Part shown: in pieces, positions 52,062 to 61,156 of the stretch
How positions within the stretch are numbered: position 1 is the stretch's first letter
Layout of the letters: every line of letters begins with the position of its first letter
Origin: Virgibacillus ndiopensis
GTDB lineage: Bacteria; Bacillota; Bacilli; Bacillales; Amphibacillaceae
Assembly (NCBI RefSeq): GCF_900187325.1
Contig: NZ_FZMZ01000006.1
Location: 1,116,001 to 1,180,000 of the forward strand
Length of the DNA: 64,000 nt
Direction: 5' to 3'
Made by a program: the position numbers and the translations under genes
Notes under the pieces: model-generated
Databases searched by the model: none
Told to the model about the DNA's origin: nothing
Seen by the model: only the letters and a program-made list of their open reading frames with translations

Positions 52062-52976
52062 ATGCCAAACTTCATTGCGATTCTTCAAAAAAATAAAAGC
52101 ATCGTGTGGTTATTAATCTTGATAATCACCATCCTCTGGGGCTACGCGTGGGTCCTTATGAAAGAGGTCCTTACATACATGGGTCCATTTACTTTTTCAT
52201 CTTTTCGATTTGGTGTCGGATCGATCACGTTATTATTAATTGTATCGATTTCGAAAATGAAATTACCTCCTAAGAATTACTGGAAACATTTAGTCATTGT
52301 CGGCATACTACAAACATCTATTGTTTTTTTACTTGTCATGTACGGGCTTCGATTTGTTGATGCAGGAAAATCATCCGTCCTTTTATATTCAATGCCAATG
52401 TGGAGCAGTATTCTTGCAGTAAAATTTCTCGGTGAAAAAATAACACCTGCAAAATTTACAGGTCTTCTTATTGGGATGCTCGGGCTTTTGACCATTTTAG
52501 GTTGGGATGTGTGGATTGGGCAAAGTGTTGATGTGATTTTTGGTGAACTGCTCATAATCATTGCAGCTGTTTCATGGGGTGTTTCCAATGTTTATTATCG
52601 AATCAAGCTTCAAGGTCTACCGAAATTACAAGTAAACACTTACCAAATGTTGTTCGGTACCATCGGAATAATTATTGCAACACTTTTTATGGAGTGGGGT
52701 CAGCCGATTGAATTTAATGTACATAGCATTTATTATATTTTATTTACTGGTGTTTTAGCTTCCGCACTTTGTTTTACGGTCTGGTTCTTTATTCTAAGTA
52801 TTATTGATATGGTGACTGCCACATTGTCCACTTTGCTTGTTCCGATATTTGGGTTGGTTTTTAGTAGTTTTCTATTAGATGAGAAAATGTCAGTGGGAGT
52901 TGTGACCGGATCCGGATTGATCATAGTGGGAATAATTATTGCTCAGATTTCAAAGAAAAAACCTCGTTCTAGTTAG
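52062..52976 (+). CDS. DMT superfamily transporter (EamA family)
   Basis: A 304-residue, ten-helix permease with two EamA repeats. TILWGYAWVLMKEVLTYMGP opens the first repeat and SWGVSNVYYR the second; the helix after each Gly-Trp-Gly-like start is typical. EamA proteins export amino acids, metabolites or drugs; the substrate is unknown. The ATG at 52062 follows GGAGGAG. The terminator stem overlaps the last codons. Confidence 0.88.
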   Translation: MPNFIAILQKNKSIVWLLILIITILWGYAWVLMKEVLTYMGPFTFSSFRFGVGSITLLLIVSISKMKLPPKNYWKHLVIVGILQTSIVFLLVMYGLRFVDAGKSSVLLYSMPMWSSILAVKFLGEKITPAKFTGLLIGMLGLLTILGWDVWIGQSVDVIFGELLIIIAAVSWGVSNVYYRIKLQGLPKLQVNTYQMLFGTIGIIIATLFMEWGQPIEFNVHSIYYILFTGVLASALCFTVWFFILSIIDMVTATLSTLLVPIFGLVFSSFLLDEKMSVGVVTGSGLIIVGIIIAQISKKKPRSS

Positions 52977-52992
52977 GGTAAACGAGGTTTTT
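52956..52992. terminator. Bidirectional terminator between convergent permease genes
   Basis: AAAAACCTCGTT and AACGAGGTTTTT form a perfect 12-base stem. It overlaps the end of the EamA gene and precedes the leftward AtoE-type gene. Confidence 0.88.
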
Positions 52993-52999
52993 CTGGTAC

Positions 53000-54340
53000 T
53001 TAAAAGAATAATAGTCCAATAGAAATCGGAATAAAACTATACAATAAAATCATTACACAAAAACCCATGATATCGCGTACTTTTAATCCAGCGATTGCAA
53101 GGAGTGGTAATGCCCAAAATGGCTGGATCATATTTGTCCATGCGTCACCCCAAGCAACTGCCATCGCTGTTTTCGCAGTATCTGCTCCAATTTCTAGAGC
53201 TGCTGGAATCATGATTGGACCTTGAACTGCCCATTGTCCGCCGCCAGATGGGACGAAGAAGTTGACGATACCTGCACTGATAAACGTGAATAACGGTAAC
53301 GTAAAATCAGTTGAAATACTAACAAACCATAACGACATTTGTTCGGATAGTCCCGATGTAACCATCATTCCCATAATACCTGCGTAAAATGGGAACTGAA
53401 TGATAATACCTCCAGCATTTTTCACCGCCCCTGTTGCACTGTCCAAAAAGCGTCTAGGAGTTTTGTGAAAAATAATCCCCAAGAAAAGAAAAATAAAGTT
53501 TACAATATTGATATTTAAATCGAACCCGTTCGCCACAAAATGATAAACAATAAATGCAAGTCCCATTAGCCCAATTATTAATGAAACGATTTGACTATTC
53601 TCTAACCGTTCTGCCGGGGTCAACTTATCTGTAGAAGTTATTGTCTGCGAATCTTTACTATCATCAGATATGTCTGACTGCCATTGCGATGCATCTGTGT
53701 TATGTAGTGAATTTCGTGATTTCATCAAAAACCTGTTCAAAAATGGAAGTGTAAACAATAGAACAAAGACGATGAATAAATTGAAACTACTAAACAACGT
53801 TTCTGTGACAGGAATAACGCCCATTGTATCTTCCAAAAAGTGTCCAGGTGTTGCGATTAAGAGTGGAATTGACCCTGATAGTCCACCATGCCACAGTAGA
53901 AATCCACTATAGGCACTTGCCATCAGAACTCGATAATCCACTGTTGGAACACGTTTCGCTACATGGATAGCAAATAATGCCCCTACAACTATTCCAAATC
54001 CATAGTTGATTAAACATGCGATAGAAGCAACAAATGTGACGAGCAAAATTGCCTGTTCTGGCGTATTTGCTAGCTTACTAATTTTCGATAGTAGTTTTTT
54101 TACGATAGGTGTGTTTGCCAATATATAACCAGTTACAACAATTAAAGACATTTGCATGGCAAAAGCTAATAGATCCCAAAACCCAGTTCCCCAATACTCT
54201 ACCATTTGGATAGGTGAGCTATTAGTGAAAAAGACACCTAAGAGAAATACGGCAAACGTTAATATGATTGCGAATAGGAATGCATCAGGTAGAAAACGCT
54301 GAACCATTCGGTCGAAGAATGATGTTAATGATTTGATCAA
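53000..54340 (-). CDS. Short-chain fatty acid transporter (AtoE family)
   Basis: A 446-residue, 11-12-helix protein of the AtoE/TIGR00366 family, linked to short-chain fatty acid uptake. FDRMVQRFLPDAFLFAIILT at the N-terminus and SGGGQWAVQGPIMIPAALE with GDAWTNMIQPFWALPLLAIA near the C-terminus are strongly conserved. A hydrophilic Ser/Asp/Gln-rich loop lies at about 210-245. The start is TTG 54338-54340 behind GGAGAG. It may feed the acyl-CoA ligase/dehydrogenase operon at 18 kb, but nothing in the sequence links them. Confidence 0.88.
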   Translation of the reverse strand: MIKSLTSFFDRMVQRFLPDAFLFAIILTFAVFLLGVFFTNSSPIQMVEYWGTGFWDLLAFAMQMSLIVVTGYILANTPIVKKLLSKISKLANTPEQAILLVTFVASIACLINYGFGIVVGALFAIHVAKRVPTVDYRVLMASAYSGFLLWHGGLSGSIPLLIATPGHFLEDTMGVIPVTETLFSSFNLFIVFVLLFTLPFLNRFLMKSRNSLHNTDASQWQSDISDDSKDSQTITSTDKLTPAERLENSQIVSLIIGLMGLAFIVYHFVANGFDLNINIVNFIFLFLGIIFHKTPRRFLDSATGAVKNAGGIIIQFPFYAGIMGMMVTSGLSEQMSLWFVSISTDFTLPLFTFISAGIVNFFVPSGGGQWAVQGPIMIPAALEIGADTAKTAMAVAWGDAWTNMIQPFWALPLLAIAGLKVRDIMGFCVMILLYSFIPISIGLLFF

Positions 54341-54507
54341 GACTTCTCTCCTCCTTCTTTGATACAGATTATATGCCTGTCTTGTTCATGACATGTGCTG
54401 TTTATAGGATTATATCAGTTTTACACAAACCTAGCACTATTTGAAAAATTCAACTACCAGTGATAGATTTTACAAGTGAATGTTTTTAGAACAATGAGGT
54501 GTATCTT

Positions 54508-55782
54508 ATGGGACTTAGACAACTAAAGAGTAGGGTAGGTAGCATCTATTATGGTTGGGTAATTGTTTTCGTAGCAGGACTCGGTGTGTTTTTCTCGGGT
54601 CCGGGGCAGACGTATTCGAATTCCACGTTTATCGATGAATATATTCAGGATTTTGGCTGGTCTCGATCAGAGGTATCTAGTCTCTATTCCACCGCAACAT
54701 TGATTGCTGGTTTTGGTATGATGCTTGTTGGTCGATTTATTGATAGGCTTGGCCAGCGTTTTATGATGGTAATGGTCGGAAGCATGTTAGCACTGGCATG
54801 TTTCTTTAATAGTTTTGTCTCATCAATATGGATGCTTGGTGTTGGTTTTTTCATCATACGACTATTTGGACAGGGAAGCATGACACTCGTACCGAAAACG
54901 CTTGTGGCTCAATGGTTTATTCAAAAAAGGGGAATTGCGTTAAGTCTAATGACGCTTGGAAGCTTTATTAGCGCGAGTCTGTTTCCTATTATAAATACAT
55001 GGCTGATTCATACGTGGAGTTGGCAGCTCGCTTGGCGCTTTTGGGGAGCATTAATTCTCATTATATTTGTACCAATCGCATTTTTTACAGTTAAAAACCG
55101 TCCAGAAGATATGGGACTTGTGCCTGATGGGAATATGCATAAAGAAAAAAGTCAGCCGAAACTGGGAACGGTTGTCGAAGCGGCTGAGGAGGATTGGACT
55201 TTAAAGGAAGCACGAAAAACACGAGCTTTCTGGGCAATTCTCATCTGTGTAGGAATACCAGCAATGGTCAACACGGGGATCACGTTCCATATTATTTCCA
55301 TTTTTGACGAAAACAACCTATCGCCAACAACAGCAGCCCTCGTACTAAGTTTAATGGCACTCGTCGGAATCCCAATGTCGTTTGTATCTGGATATATTAC
55401 AGAAAAAATCAAAACGAATTACGTGCTCATGTTTATTTTTGTATTGGAAATTGTTTTGCTTCTGTTATTATTGGTTACTAAAAATTTCGCTATGGCAATT
55501 TTATTCGGCATCATTTGGGGTATAGCAAATGGGTTTGAGCGAATTGGACTGAACATCATCTGGCCAAATTACTTCGGACGGAAATACATCGGAAGTATTA
55601 CTGGTGTGGGCTCTACCGTTATGGTACTCGGTTCTGCCTTTGGACCATTGCCATTCGGGGTTGGTTTTGATATGTTCCATAGTTATACATCTATCATTTT
55701 ACTGACAATAGTATTTCCTGTTATCGGACTAATTTCTGCCTGGATTGCGAAAAAGCCGAAGAAGGAAGACGTGTTAGGATAA
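54508..55782 (+). CDS. MFS transporter (OFA/YhjX-like)
   Basis: A 424-residue, 12-helix major-facilitator protein. YYGWVIVFVAGLGVFFSGPG at the N-terminus, the loop 2-3 motif GRFIDRLGQRFM, and the central soluble loop with NRPEDMGLVPDG resemble the oxalate/formate antiporter branch that carries monocarboxylates. The ATG at 54508 follows GAGGTGT. It is divergent from the AtoE-type gene, and both may move organic acids. Confidence 0.86.
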   Translation: MGLRQLKSRVGSIYYGWVIVFVAGLGVFFSGPGQTYSNSTFIDEYIQDFGWSRSEVSSLYSTATLIAGFGMMLVGRFIDRLGQRFMMVMVGSMLALACFFNSFVSSIWMLGVGFFIIRLFGQGSMTLVPKTLVAQWFIQKRGIALSLMTLGSFISASLFPIINTWLIHTWSWQLAWRFWGALILIIFVPIAFFTVKNRPEDMGLVPDGNMHKEKSQPKLGTVVEAAEEDWTLKEARKTRAFWAILICVGIPAMVNTGITFHIISIFDENNLSPTTAALVLSLMALVGIPMSFVSGYITEKIKTNYVLMFIFVLEIVLLLLLLVTKNFAMAILFGIIWGIANGFERIGLNIIWPNYFGRKYIGSITGVGSTVMVLGSAFGPLPFGVGFDMFHSYTSIILLTIVFPVIGLISAWIAKKPKKEDVLG

Positions 55783-55795
55783 TGTGTAATAATGA

Positions 55796-55829
55796 AGATT
55801 TTCTGTTGCGGCAGGGAATCTCCTTTTTT
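55796..55829 (+). terminator. Terminator of the MFS gene
   Basis: AGATT/AATCT and CTG/CAG arms form a bulged stem followed by seven T residues. Confidence 0.7.
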
Positions 55830-55877
55830 GTGGGATTATGGAACTATGTTTTTATAAAAATTTTATAAAAAAAGATT

Positions 55878-55903
55878 TAAACATTATCAAAGTTTGCCGA
55901 TAT
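55878..55903 (+). promoter_or_regulatory. Sigma-D promoter of csrA-hag
   Basis: TAAA (55878-55881) and GCCGATAT (55896-55903) with a 14-base spacer match the sigma-D consensus exactly. It lies 31 bases before the csrA-like gene. Confidence 0.88.
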
Positions 55904-55934
55904 AAGTAATGAATCATCAGGGAGGATGATTGTT

Positions 55935-56132
55935 ATGGCCTTAACGTTAGGGAGAAAACCCGGAGAAAAACTATACATCATAGATCCAAATGGCGAGAAA
56001 ATCGAAATTGAGGTCGTCAAAGGCGATCGCAATAAGCCAGAGGATTACATGCGATTACGAGTGAATGCTCCAAAGAATTACAAAGTTCTCAGAGGAGAGC
56101 TTTACACAGGAATTGGTAATAACTCTGAATAG
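55935..56132 (+). CDS. csrA: CsrA-like translational regulator (divergent)
   Basis: A 65-residue protein aligning with CsrA along its length: LTLGRKPGEKLYI for the usual LTRKxGExIxI strand 1, and VNAPKNYKVLRGELYTGI for the usual APxxVxVhRxEiY, keeping the key Arg. It differs by a longer strand 1-2 loop (IDPNGEKI) and a longer middle loop (GDRNKPEDYM). CsrA dimers bind GGA-loop hairpins to block translation. It is co-transcribed with hag 71 bases downstream. No fliW is in the window. The ATG at 55935 lies nine bases after GGAGG; an ATG at 55926 is too close to it. Confidence 0.82.
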   Translation: MALTLGRKPGEKLYIIDPNGEKIEIEVVKGDRNKPEDYMRLRVNAPKNYKVLRGELYTGIGNNSE

Positions 56133-56146
56133 GAGTTGTTATAGAG

Positions 56147-56170
56147 GCGAGACATAAGGATGTGACTCGC
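56147..56170 (+). promoter_or_regulatory. CsrA-binding hairpin 2 in the hag leader
   Basis: GCGAG/CTCGC and an inner ACAT/ATGT stem present GGA at the tip; ACATAAGGATGT is close to the CsrA consensus RUACARGGAUGU. It lies 34 bases before the hag start. Confidence 0.7.
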
Positions 56171-56182
56171 AAAAAAAATACA

Positions 56183-56198
56183 CTTACATGGAGGTAAG
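56183..56198 (+). promoter_or_regulatory. CsrA-binding hairpin 1 over the hag ribosome site
   Basis: CTTAC and GTAAG form a five-base stem whose loop ATGGAG holds GGA and most of the Shine-Dalgarno sequence. A CsrA dimer bridging this and hairpin 2 would block the ribosome, as in B. subtilis hag. Confidence 0.72.
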
Positions 56199-56203
56199 GA
56201 AAA

Positions 56204-57391
56204 ATGAGAATTAATCACAATATTGCGGCATTAAACACGTATCGTCAGTTGGGTGCGGCGAATAATGCACGTTCAGATTCAATGGAAAAACTTTCTTCAG
56301 GACTTCGTATTAACAATGCTTCTGATGATGCAGCAGGGTTAGCAATTTCCGAAAAAATGCGTGGGCAAATTCGCGGGTTGGAGCAAGCTTCTACTAATGC
56401 ACAGGATGGTATTTCTTTAATTCAAACTGCTGAAGGTGCATTAAATGAAACACACAGTATTCTTCAACGTATGCGTGAACTAGCTGTTCAAGCGTCAAAC
56501 GATACAAACACAGATCAGGATCGTGGGGAAATTCAAAAAGAAATTAACCAATTAACCTCAGAAATTAACCGAATTGGTAACACTACTGAGTTTAATACAC
56601 AGAGTTTGCTTAATGGTGAAAAAGATTCAACTACTACTGGTTCTAAGACGTCAATTGAATTTGACTTATCTGGAATGACTGGTGGAACGGTTAGTGTATT
56701 AGGGAAAGATGTTGCTTGGGATACTGACCTTGCTACAACTGTTAGTGCAGTTAAAGCAGCTATCACAGGTGATGCTGAATTAAGTGCTAAATATGATGTT
56801 ACTGGCACAGCAAACACAATTAATATTAGTACAAAAACAAATACATCTGATGAAAGTTTAACTGCAGATCTTTCTGGTGCAACTGCTGTTACTGATGATG
56901 CTATAACAACAACAGAAGGAAAAGCTGATGGTGCTGCACTAAACTTCCAAATTGGTGCAAATGAAAATCAAAGTCTTTCATTAGAAATTTCAGATATGAG
57001 AGCAGTATCTTTAGGTATTGCTACTGTAGGGAATACTGATGCTGACTTAGGAGTTACAAATGGAACGGATAGTACTATAACAGAGACAGCTTTAGATGTC
57101 TCAACGCATGCTAGCGCTGCAGATGCAGTTACAACTATTCAATCAGCAATCGATAATGTATCTGCTGAACGTTCTAAACTTGGTGCAACTCAAAACCGTT
57201 TGGATCACACAATTAACAATTTAAGTACATCTGCTGAGAACTTAACGGCTGCGGAATCTCGTATTCGTGACGTTGATATGGCGAAAGAAATGATGAACCA
57301 AACTAAGGCGTCTATCTTAGCTCAAGCATCTCAAGCAATGCTTGCACAAGCAAATCAAATGCCACAAGGAGTTTTACAACTTCTACGTTAA
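56204..57391 (+). CDS. hag: Flagellin
   Basis: A 395-residue flagellin, the filament subunit exported by the flagellar type III system. The conserved N-terminal D0/D1 (MRINHNIAALNTYRQLGAAN; ASDDAAGLAISEKMRGQIRG) and C-terminal D1/D0 (AAESRIRDVDMAKEMMNQTK, ending MPQGVLQLLR) frame a variable Thr/Ala-rich surface domain (about 145-295). It is longer than the 304-residue B. subtilis Hag because of this insert. It is transcribed from a sigma-D promoter with the csrA-like gene and ends in a strong terminator. The ATG follows GGAGG inside a regulatory hairpin. Confidence 0.96.
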   Translation: MRINHNIAALNTYRQLGAANNARSDSMEKLSSGLRINNASDDAAGLAISEKMRGQIRGLEQASTNAQDGISLIQTAEGALNETHSILQRMRELAVQASNDTNTDQDRGEIQKEINQLTSEINRIGNTTEFNTQSLLNGEKDSTTTGSKTSIEFDLSGMTGGTVSVLGKDVAWDTDLATTVSAVKAAITGDAELSAKYDVTGTANTINISTKTNTSDESLTADLSGATAVTDDAITTTEGKADGAALNFQIGANENQSLSLEISDMRAVSLGIATVGNTDADLGVTNGTDSTITETALDVSTHASAADAVTTIQSAIDNVSAERSKLGATQNRLDHTINNLSTSAENLTAAESRIRDVDMAKEMMNQTKASILAQASQAMLAQANQMPQGVLQLLR

Positions 57392-57410
57392 ATATAACTA
57401 TTTTAGTAAA

Positions 57411-57445
57411 GGAAACTCTAGTTAATACTAGGGTTTCCTTTTTTA
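57411..57445 (+). terminator. Terminator of hag
   Basis: GGAAACTCTAGT and ACTAGGGTTTCC form a 12-base stem with one G-U, followed by six T residues. Confidence 0.88.
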
Positions 57446-57608
57446 GGTAAATTAATGCCAAAGCATTTTCTTAGGTTGCTACTTGGAATGATATGACCAC
57501 ACATGTTTGTTCTATAAACAATTAGATGAGTAAACTTTTTAGAAATATGAATATAAAGGAATTAAATTGGTAATTAGAAAATTTTCCCCCTCTGCTACGC
57601 TTAACCTC

Positions 57609-57635
57609 TAAACATTATCCAAATTTAACCGATAT
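57609..57635 (+). promoter_or_regulatory. Sigma-D promoter of fliD
   Basis: TAAA (57609-57612) and ACCGATAT (57628-57635) with a 15-base spacer, one base from the sigma-D consensus. It resembles the csrA-hag promoter through the spacer as well. The rest of the 320-base gap is AT-rich and gene-free. Confidence 0.82.
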
Positions 57636-57715
57636 AATCACTAGTAGTCAAACAAAAAAATTAAAAACATAAATTCTAATATACAAAAATTACTAATCCC
57701 AGAGGTGAATTTTAC

Positions 57716-59800
57716 ATGTCCAACATGCGAATAGGTGGTCTAGCTTCAGGAATAGATACTGATAAAATCATATCTGATCTAATGAAAGCAGAACGCATGC
57801 CGCTTCAAAAAATGGAACAGGACCGTACGTGGCTCACGTGGCAACGCGATGCATACCGTGAAATGAATACATTATTTTTAAATTTTCGATCACAGTTAAC
57901 AGACATGAAAATGTCAGATATGTACCGCTCTAGGGTCACTTCAACTACGAATGAAGATCTAGTGACATCAAGTGCTACTAGTGCAGCAAGTCAATCATCC
58001 TATACAATATCAGAAGTAACACAGATGGCATCTGCAGCGACTAAGGTTAATAATGCTAGTATTTTTAATGATCCATCTTCTATTGACACTAGTAAAAGTC
58101 TTTCTGAACTGCAATCAGAATTTGCTTCCAATTCTTTTGACTGGAAACAGGGAAGTGTGAAACAAGAATCAATATCAGCTAAAACAGAAACGAATCAATT
58201 TTCCCTAGTTTTACAGGATGGCGTAAAGATCAATAATGTTGACGAAATGTCTATTAAAGTGGGAAGTAACTATTATACAGCTGTAGACTCAACTCAAAAG
58301 TCTGCAGATGATTTATTAGAAAATGAAGTGTTAGTTGATACTTCTACTGGTGATCTGACATTTAAAAATAATTTGAGTAAAGGTGCAGAAGTAAAGGTTA
58401 AGTATACTACCGACTTTCAAGTGGACATTATGTCAACATCGAAGGCGGGCACGAAAATCAAGCTTTCAAATGAACAAATAGTACAAGATAATATTGCATT
58501 AACTATTGGTGATAATGAATATATTGCAGATGGAACAAACATTGTTAAAAAAGATGATAACTCAATCGTTGTTGGTACCATTGATTATGAAACAGGTACA
58601 ATAACCATGAATGATGACAATACGATTCCCGCTGAGACAAATGTTTCTGTGAAATACCAGTATGATTATATAAATTTTCGTGCTGGTGCCCATACGAAAG
58701 ATGGTTTTAAGGATGAGGTTTTTAATATTAAAGGATCGCAATCTTTTAATTCGCTTTTAAGTGAGGTTAACCAAGCAGATAATGGTGTAAGTATGTTTTA
58801 TGATGAAATGACAGGACAGATGTCTCTGACAAGGACGGAAACTGGTAATTTTAACGGATCTATTGATAACTCCGATGTTTCCACTGATGATGCTAGTAAT
58901 CAGGAAATTATTACATCAGGAAGTTTTATAAACGAGCAAATGGGCTTTGATCTAGCTCAGGAAACTGGTGGGACAAATGCTGAATTCACTTTAAATGGCT
59001 TAACTACATCTAGATCATCGAACTCATTTACTGTTTCTGGGGTCACATTTAATTTAAAACAAACATTCTCGAATCAAAATGTTACGGTAAATGTTTCCAA
59101 TGACAGTGAGGCAGTCTTTGAGAATATCAAAGGATTTGTTGAAAAGTACAACGAGCTTATTGGAAAAGTTCAGGACAAACTTCAAGAGGATAGATACCGC
59201 GACTATAAACCTTTAACAGATAAACAACGTGAGGAACTATCTGATAGACAACAGGAATTATGGGAAGAAAAAGCTAAAAGTGGTTTGTTAAGAAGTGACA
59301 GTACGTTGTCAGGTGCTCTGAATAATATGCGAAGAGATTTTTATACGTCTGTGGAAAACAGTGACGTTCCATCTATGTATCAACAGTTGTCAAGTATTGG
59401 AATAACTACTACGGCAAATTATTTAGAGGGTGGAAAATTAGAAATTAATGAATCAAAGTTGAAAGAAGCAATTCAAGACGATCCTAAAGCGATTGAGGAT
59501 TTGTTTACAAGTGATGGTGCTTCCTATGATCAAAAAGGAATTTTACAACGAATGACAGATTCCGTTAATCAGGTGATGGATCGAGTTACGGAAAAGGCAG
59601 GTAATACGTTTAAGACAGAAGATCAGTATTCAATGGGTAAACGACTTGATGATATGGATGACAGAATTGAAGCATTTGAAGATCGTTTAATTCAAGTTGA
59701 AGATCGATATTGGCGCCAATTTACTGAAATGGAAAAAGCTATTCAACGGATGAATTCACAGTCTACGTATCTGATGCAGCAATTTGGTGGCGGAATGTAA
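57716..59800 (+). CDS. fliD: Flagellar hook-associated protein 2 (filament cap)
   Basis: A 694-residue FliD, the pentameric cap that folds flagellin at the filament tip. The N-terminus (MRIGGLASGIDTDKIISDLM, then KAERMPLQKMEQ) and the C-terminus (RLIQVEDRYWRQFTEMEKAI, RMNSQSTYLMQQFGGGM) are highly conserved. The middle, about 130-450, is an enlarged exposed region with repeated beta-rich stretches, making it some 200 residues longer than B. subtilis FliD. The ATG follows AGAGGTGA. It has its own sigma-D promoter. Confidence 0.95.
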   Translation: MSNMRIGGLASGIDTDKIISDLMKAERMPLQKMEQDRTWLTWQRDAYREMNTLFLNFRSQLTDMKMSDMYRSRVTSTTNEDLVTSSATSAASQSSYTISEVTQMASAATKVNNASIFNDPSSIDTSKSLSELQSEFASNSFDWKQGSVKQESISAKTETNQFSLVLQDGVKINNVDEMSIKVGSNYYTAVDSTQKSADDLLENEVLVDTSTGDLTFKNNLSKGAEVKVKYTTDFQVDIMSTSKAGTKIKLSNEQIVQDNIALTIGDNEYIADGTNIVKKDDNSIVVGTIDYETGTITMNDDNTIPAETNVSVKYQYDYINFRAGAHTKDGFKDEVFNIKGSQSFNSLLSEVNQADNGVSMFYDEMTGQMSLTRTETGNFNGSIDNSDVSTDDASNQEIITSGSFINEQMGFDLAQETGGTNAEFTLNGLTTSRSSNSFTVSGVTFNLKQTFSNQNVTVNVSNDSEAVFENIKGFVEKYNELIGKVQDKLQEDRYRDYKPLTDKQREELSDRQQELWEEKAKSGLLRSDSTLSGALNNMRRDFYTSVENSDVPSMYQQLSSIGITTTANYLEGGKLEINESKLKEAIQDDPKAIEDLFTSDGASYDQKGILQRMTDSVNQVMDRVTEKAGNTFKTEDQYSMGKRLDDMDDRIEAFEDRLIQVEDRYWRQFTEMEKAIQRMNSQSTYLMQQFGGGM

Positions 59801-59821
59801 AAACTTAGTCACCATTTTAGT

Positions 59822-59860
59822 GCCCCATTCACTTTTGGAAGTGGGGCTTTATTAATTTTT
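59822..59860 (+). terminator. Probable terminator of fliD
   Basis: GCCCCA and TGGGGC with an inner CTT/AAG pair form a bulged hairpin, followed by TTTATTAATTTTT. Confidence 0.6.
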
Positions 59861-59883
59861 AATAGAAAAGGCGTGATTTAAAA

Positions 59884-60252
59884 ATGGAAAAATACATAAA
59901 TGTCATGAAGCATGCATCAGAATTGCAGGTTACCGTTTACGAAGGACTGCAACATATGCAAACATTACTTAATGATGGTAAATTTGAAGATACAATCCCA
60001 TTATTTAATAATATCGTTGAAGCTTTTTCAGTTGTTGAAAATTCTGTGGTTACTTTACCTAAGGAAGTTTTTAGCAATGAAACTCAATCACTTACAACCA
60101 AAGTGAAAGATGCTCTTAACCTAGTTGTAAGTTCATTTGAGTTGAAAAACTTTGGCAAAATCCAAGAAATATTACAATTCACATTGATACCTAGCTATAA
60201 AAAGTGGATGGAAGAGCTTGATGAGATGTTTCAACCTTACTTGGTTTCATAA
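59884..60252 (+). CDS. Small helical protein downstream of fliD
   Basis: A 122-residue protein predicted to be all helical with no signal or membrane segment (HASELQVTVYEGLQHMQTLL; IPSYKKWMEELDEMFQPYLV). I do not recognise a named family with certainty. In most Bacillaceae fliD is followed by the secretion chaperones FliS and FliT; this protein sits in that place but lacks the FliS signature, so a FliT-like helical chaperone role is possible. The ATG at 59884 follows AAAGGCGTGA. Confidence 0.55.
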   Translation: MEKYINVMKHASELQVTVYEGLQHMQTLLNDGKFEDTIPLFNNIVEAFSVVENSVVTLPKEVFSNETQSLTTKVKDALNLVVSSFELKNFGKIQEILQFTLIPSYKKWMEELDEMFQPYLVS

Positions 60253-60326
60253 CGTACTATTATTTTTGTACATCCATAATAAAATGCATTACAATAAATA
60301 CATAATTATTTTTTGGAGGTACATAA

Positions 60327-61106
60327 ATGAACAATCTAATGCAAAACAAAAACATAGTCGTAATGGGTGTAGCCAATAACCGCAGCATTGCTTGGGGTAT
60401 CACAAAGTCACTATATAATGCTGGTGCCAACCTAATTTTTACAAACCGGCAGGAACGCTCTAGACAAAAATTAGAAAAGCTTTTAGCCGACAACGAAATT
60501 GAACCAAAATTGATTGTTTCTTGTGATGTGGCAGATGATGAAAGTATTGTACAAGCTTTCCAGGAAATCGGCGAAAAAGTTGGTGTTATTCACGGAGTCG
60601 TTCATTCTGTAGCATTTGCAAATCGTGATGAGTTAAAAGGGGAATATGCTGATACATCTCGTGAAGGTTATTTACTCGCACAAAATATCAGCTCATATTC
60701 ACTTGTGGCAGTAACAAGAGAAGCGAAAAAGTTAATGAGTGAGGGTGGCGGAATTGTTACGCAAACATACCTTGGTGCTGAGCGTGTTGTCCCTAACTAC
60801 AATGTTATGGGAGTTGCCAAGGCTGCGCTTGAAGCAAGTGTTCGTTACTTAGCTGAGGATGTGGGTAAGTACGGAATTCGTGTGAATGCTGTTTCTGCTG
60901 GGCCAATTCGTACACTTTCTGCAAAAGGTGTATCAGGCTTTAACGATAAAATGTCTGTAATTGAAGAGAAGGCTCCATTACGCAGACAGATTGACCAGGA
61001 TCAAGTAGGGGATGCGACAGTGTTTTTACTAAGTGATATGTCTCGTGGGATTACTGGTGATGTGCTTCACGTTGATTCAGGATTCCATATTATCGCAGGA
61101 TCTTAA
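60327..61106 (+). CDS. fabI: Enoyl-[acyl-carrier-protein] reductase (NADH/NADPH)
   Basis: A full-length 259-residue FabI, the short-chain-dehydrogenase-fold enzyme for the last step of each fatty acid elongation cycle and the target of triclosan. The nucleotide-binding MGVANNRSIAWGI is at the N-terminus; the catalytic Tyr-x6-Tyr...Lys motif is in TYLGAERVVPNYNVMGVAKA; and GPIRTLSAKG is the substrate-binding loop. The ATG at 60327 follows TTGGAGGT. No FapR-type operator is apparent in the leader. Confidence 0.95.
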   Translation: MNNLMQNKNIVVMGVANNRSIAWGITKSLYNAGANLIFTNRQERSRQKLEKLLADNEIEPKLIVSCDVADDESIVQAFQEIGEKVGVIHGVVHSVAFANRDELKGEYADTSREGYLLAQNISSYSLVAVTREAKKLMSEGGGIVTQTYLGAERVVPNYNVMGVAKAALEASVRYLAEDVGKYGIRVNAVSAGPIRTLSAKGVSGFNDKMSVIEEKAPLRRQIDQDQVGDATVFLLSDMSRGITGDVLHVDSGFHIIAGS

Positions 61107-61127
61107 ACTTCATAATAACCAATACAT

Positions 61128-61156
61128 TAGGCGTTTACCATCCTGGTAGACGCCTA
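61128..61156 (+). terminator. Terminator of fabI
   Basis: TAGGCGTTTACCA and TGGTAGACGCCTA form a 13-base stem with one G-U; the T tract is weak. The 61160-61460 gap is AT-rich with no supportable gene, but holds a dyad ACAAGC/GCTTGT near 61280. Confidence 0.65.
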
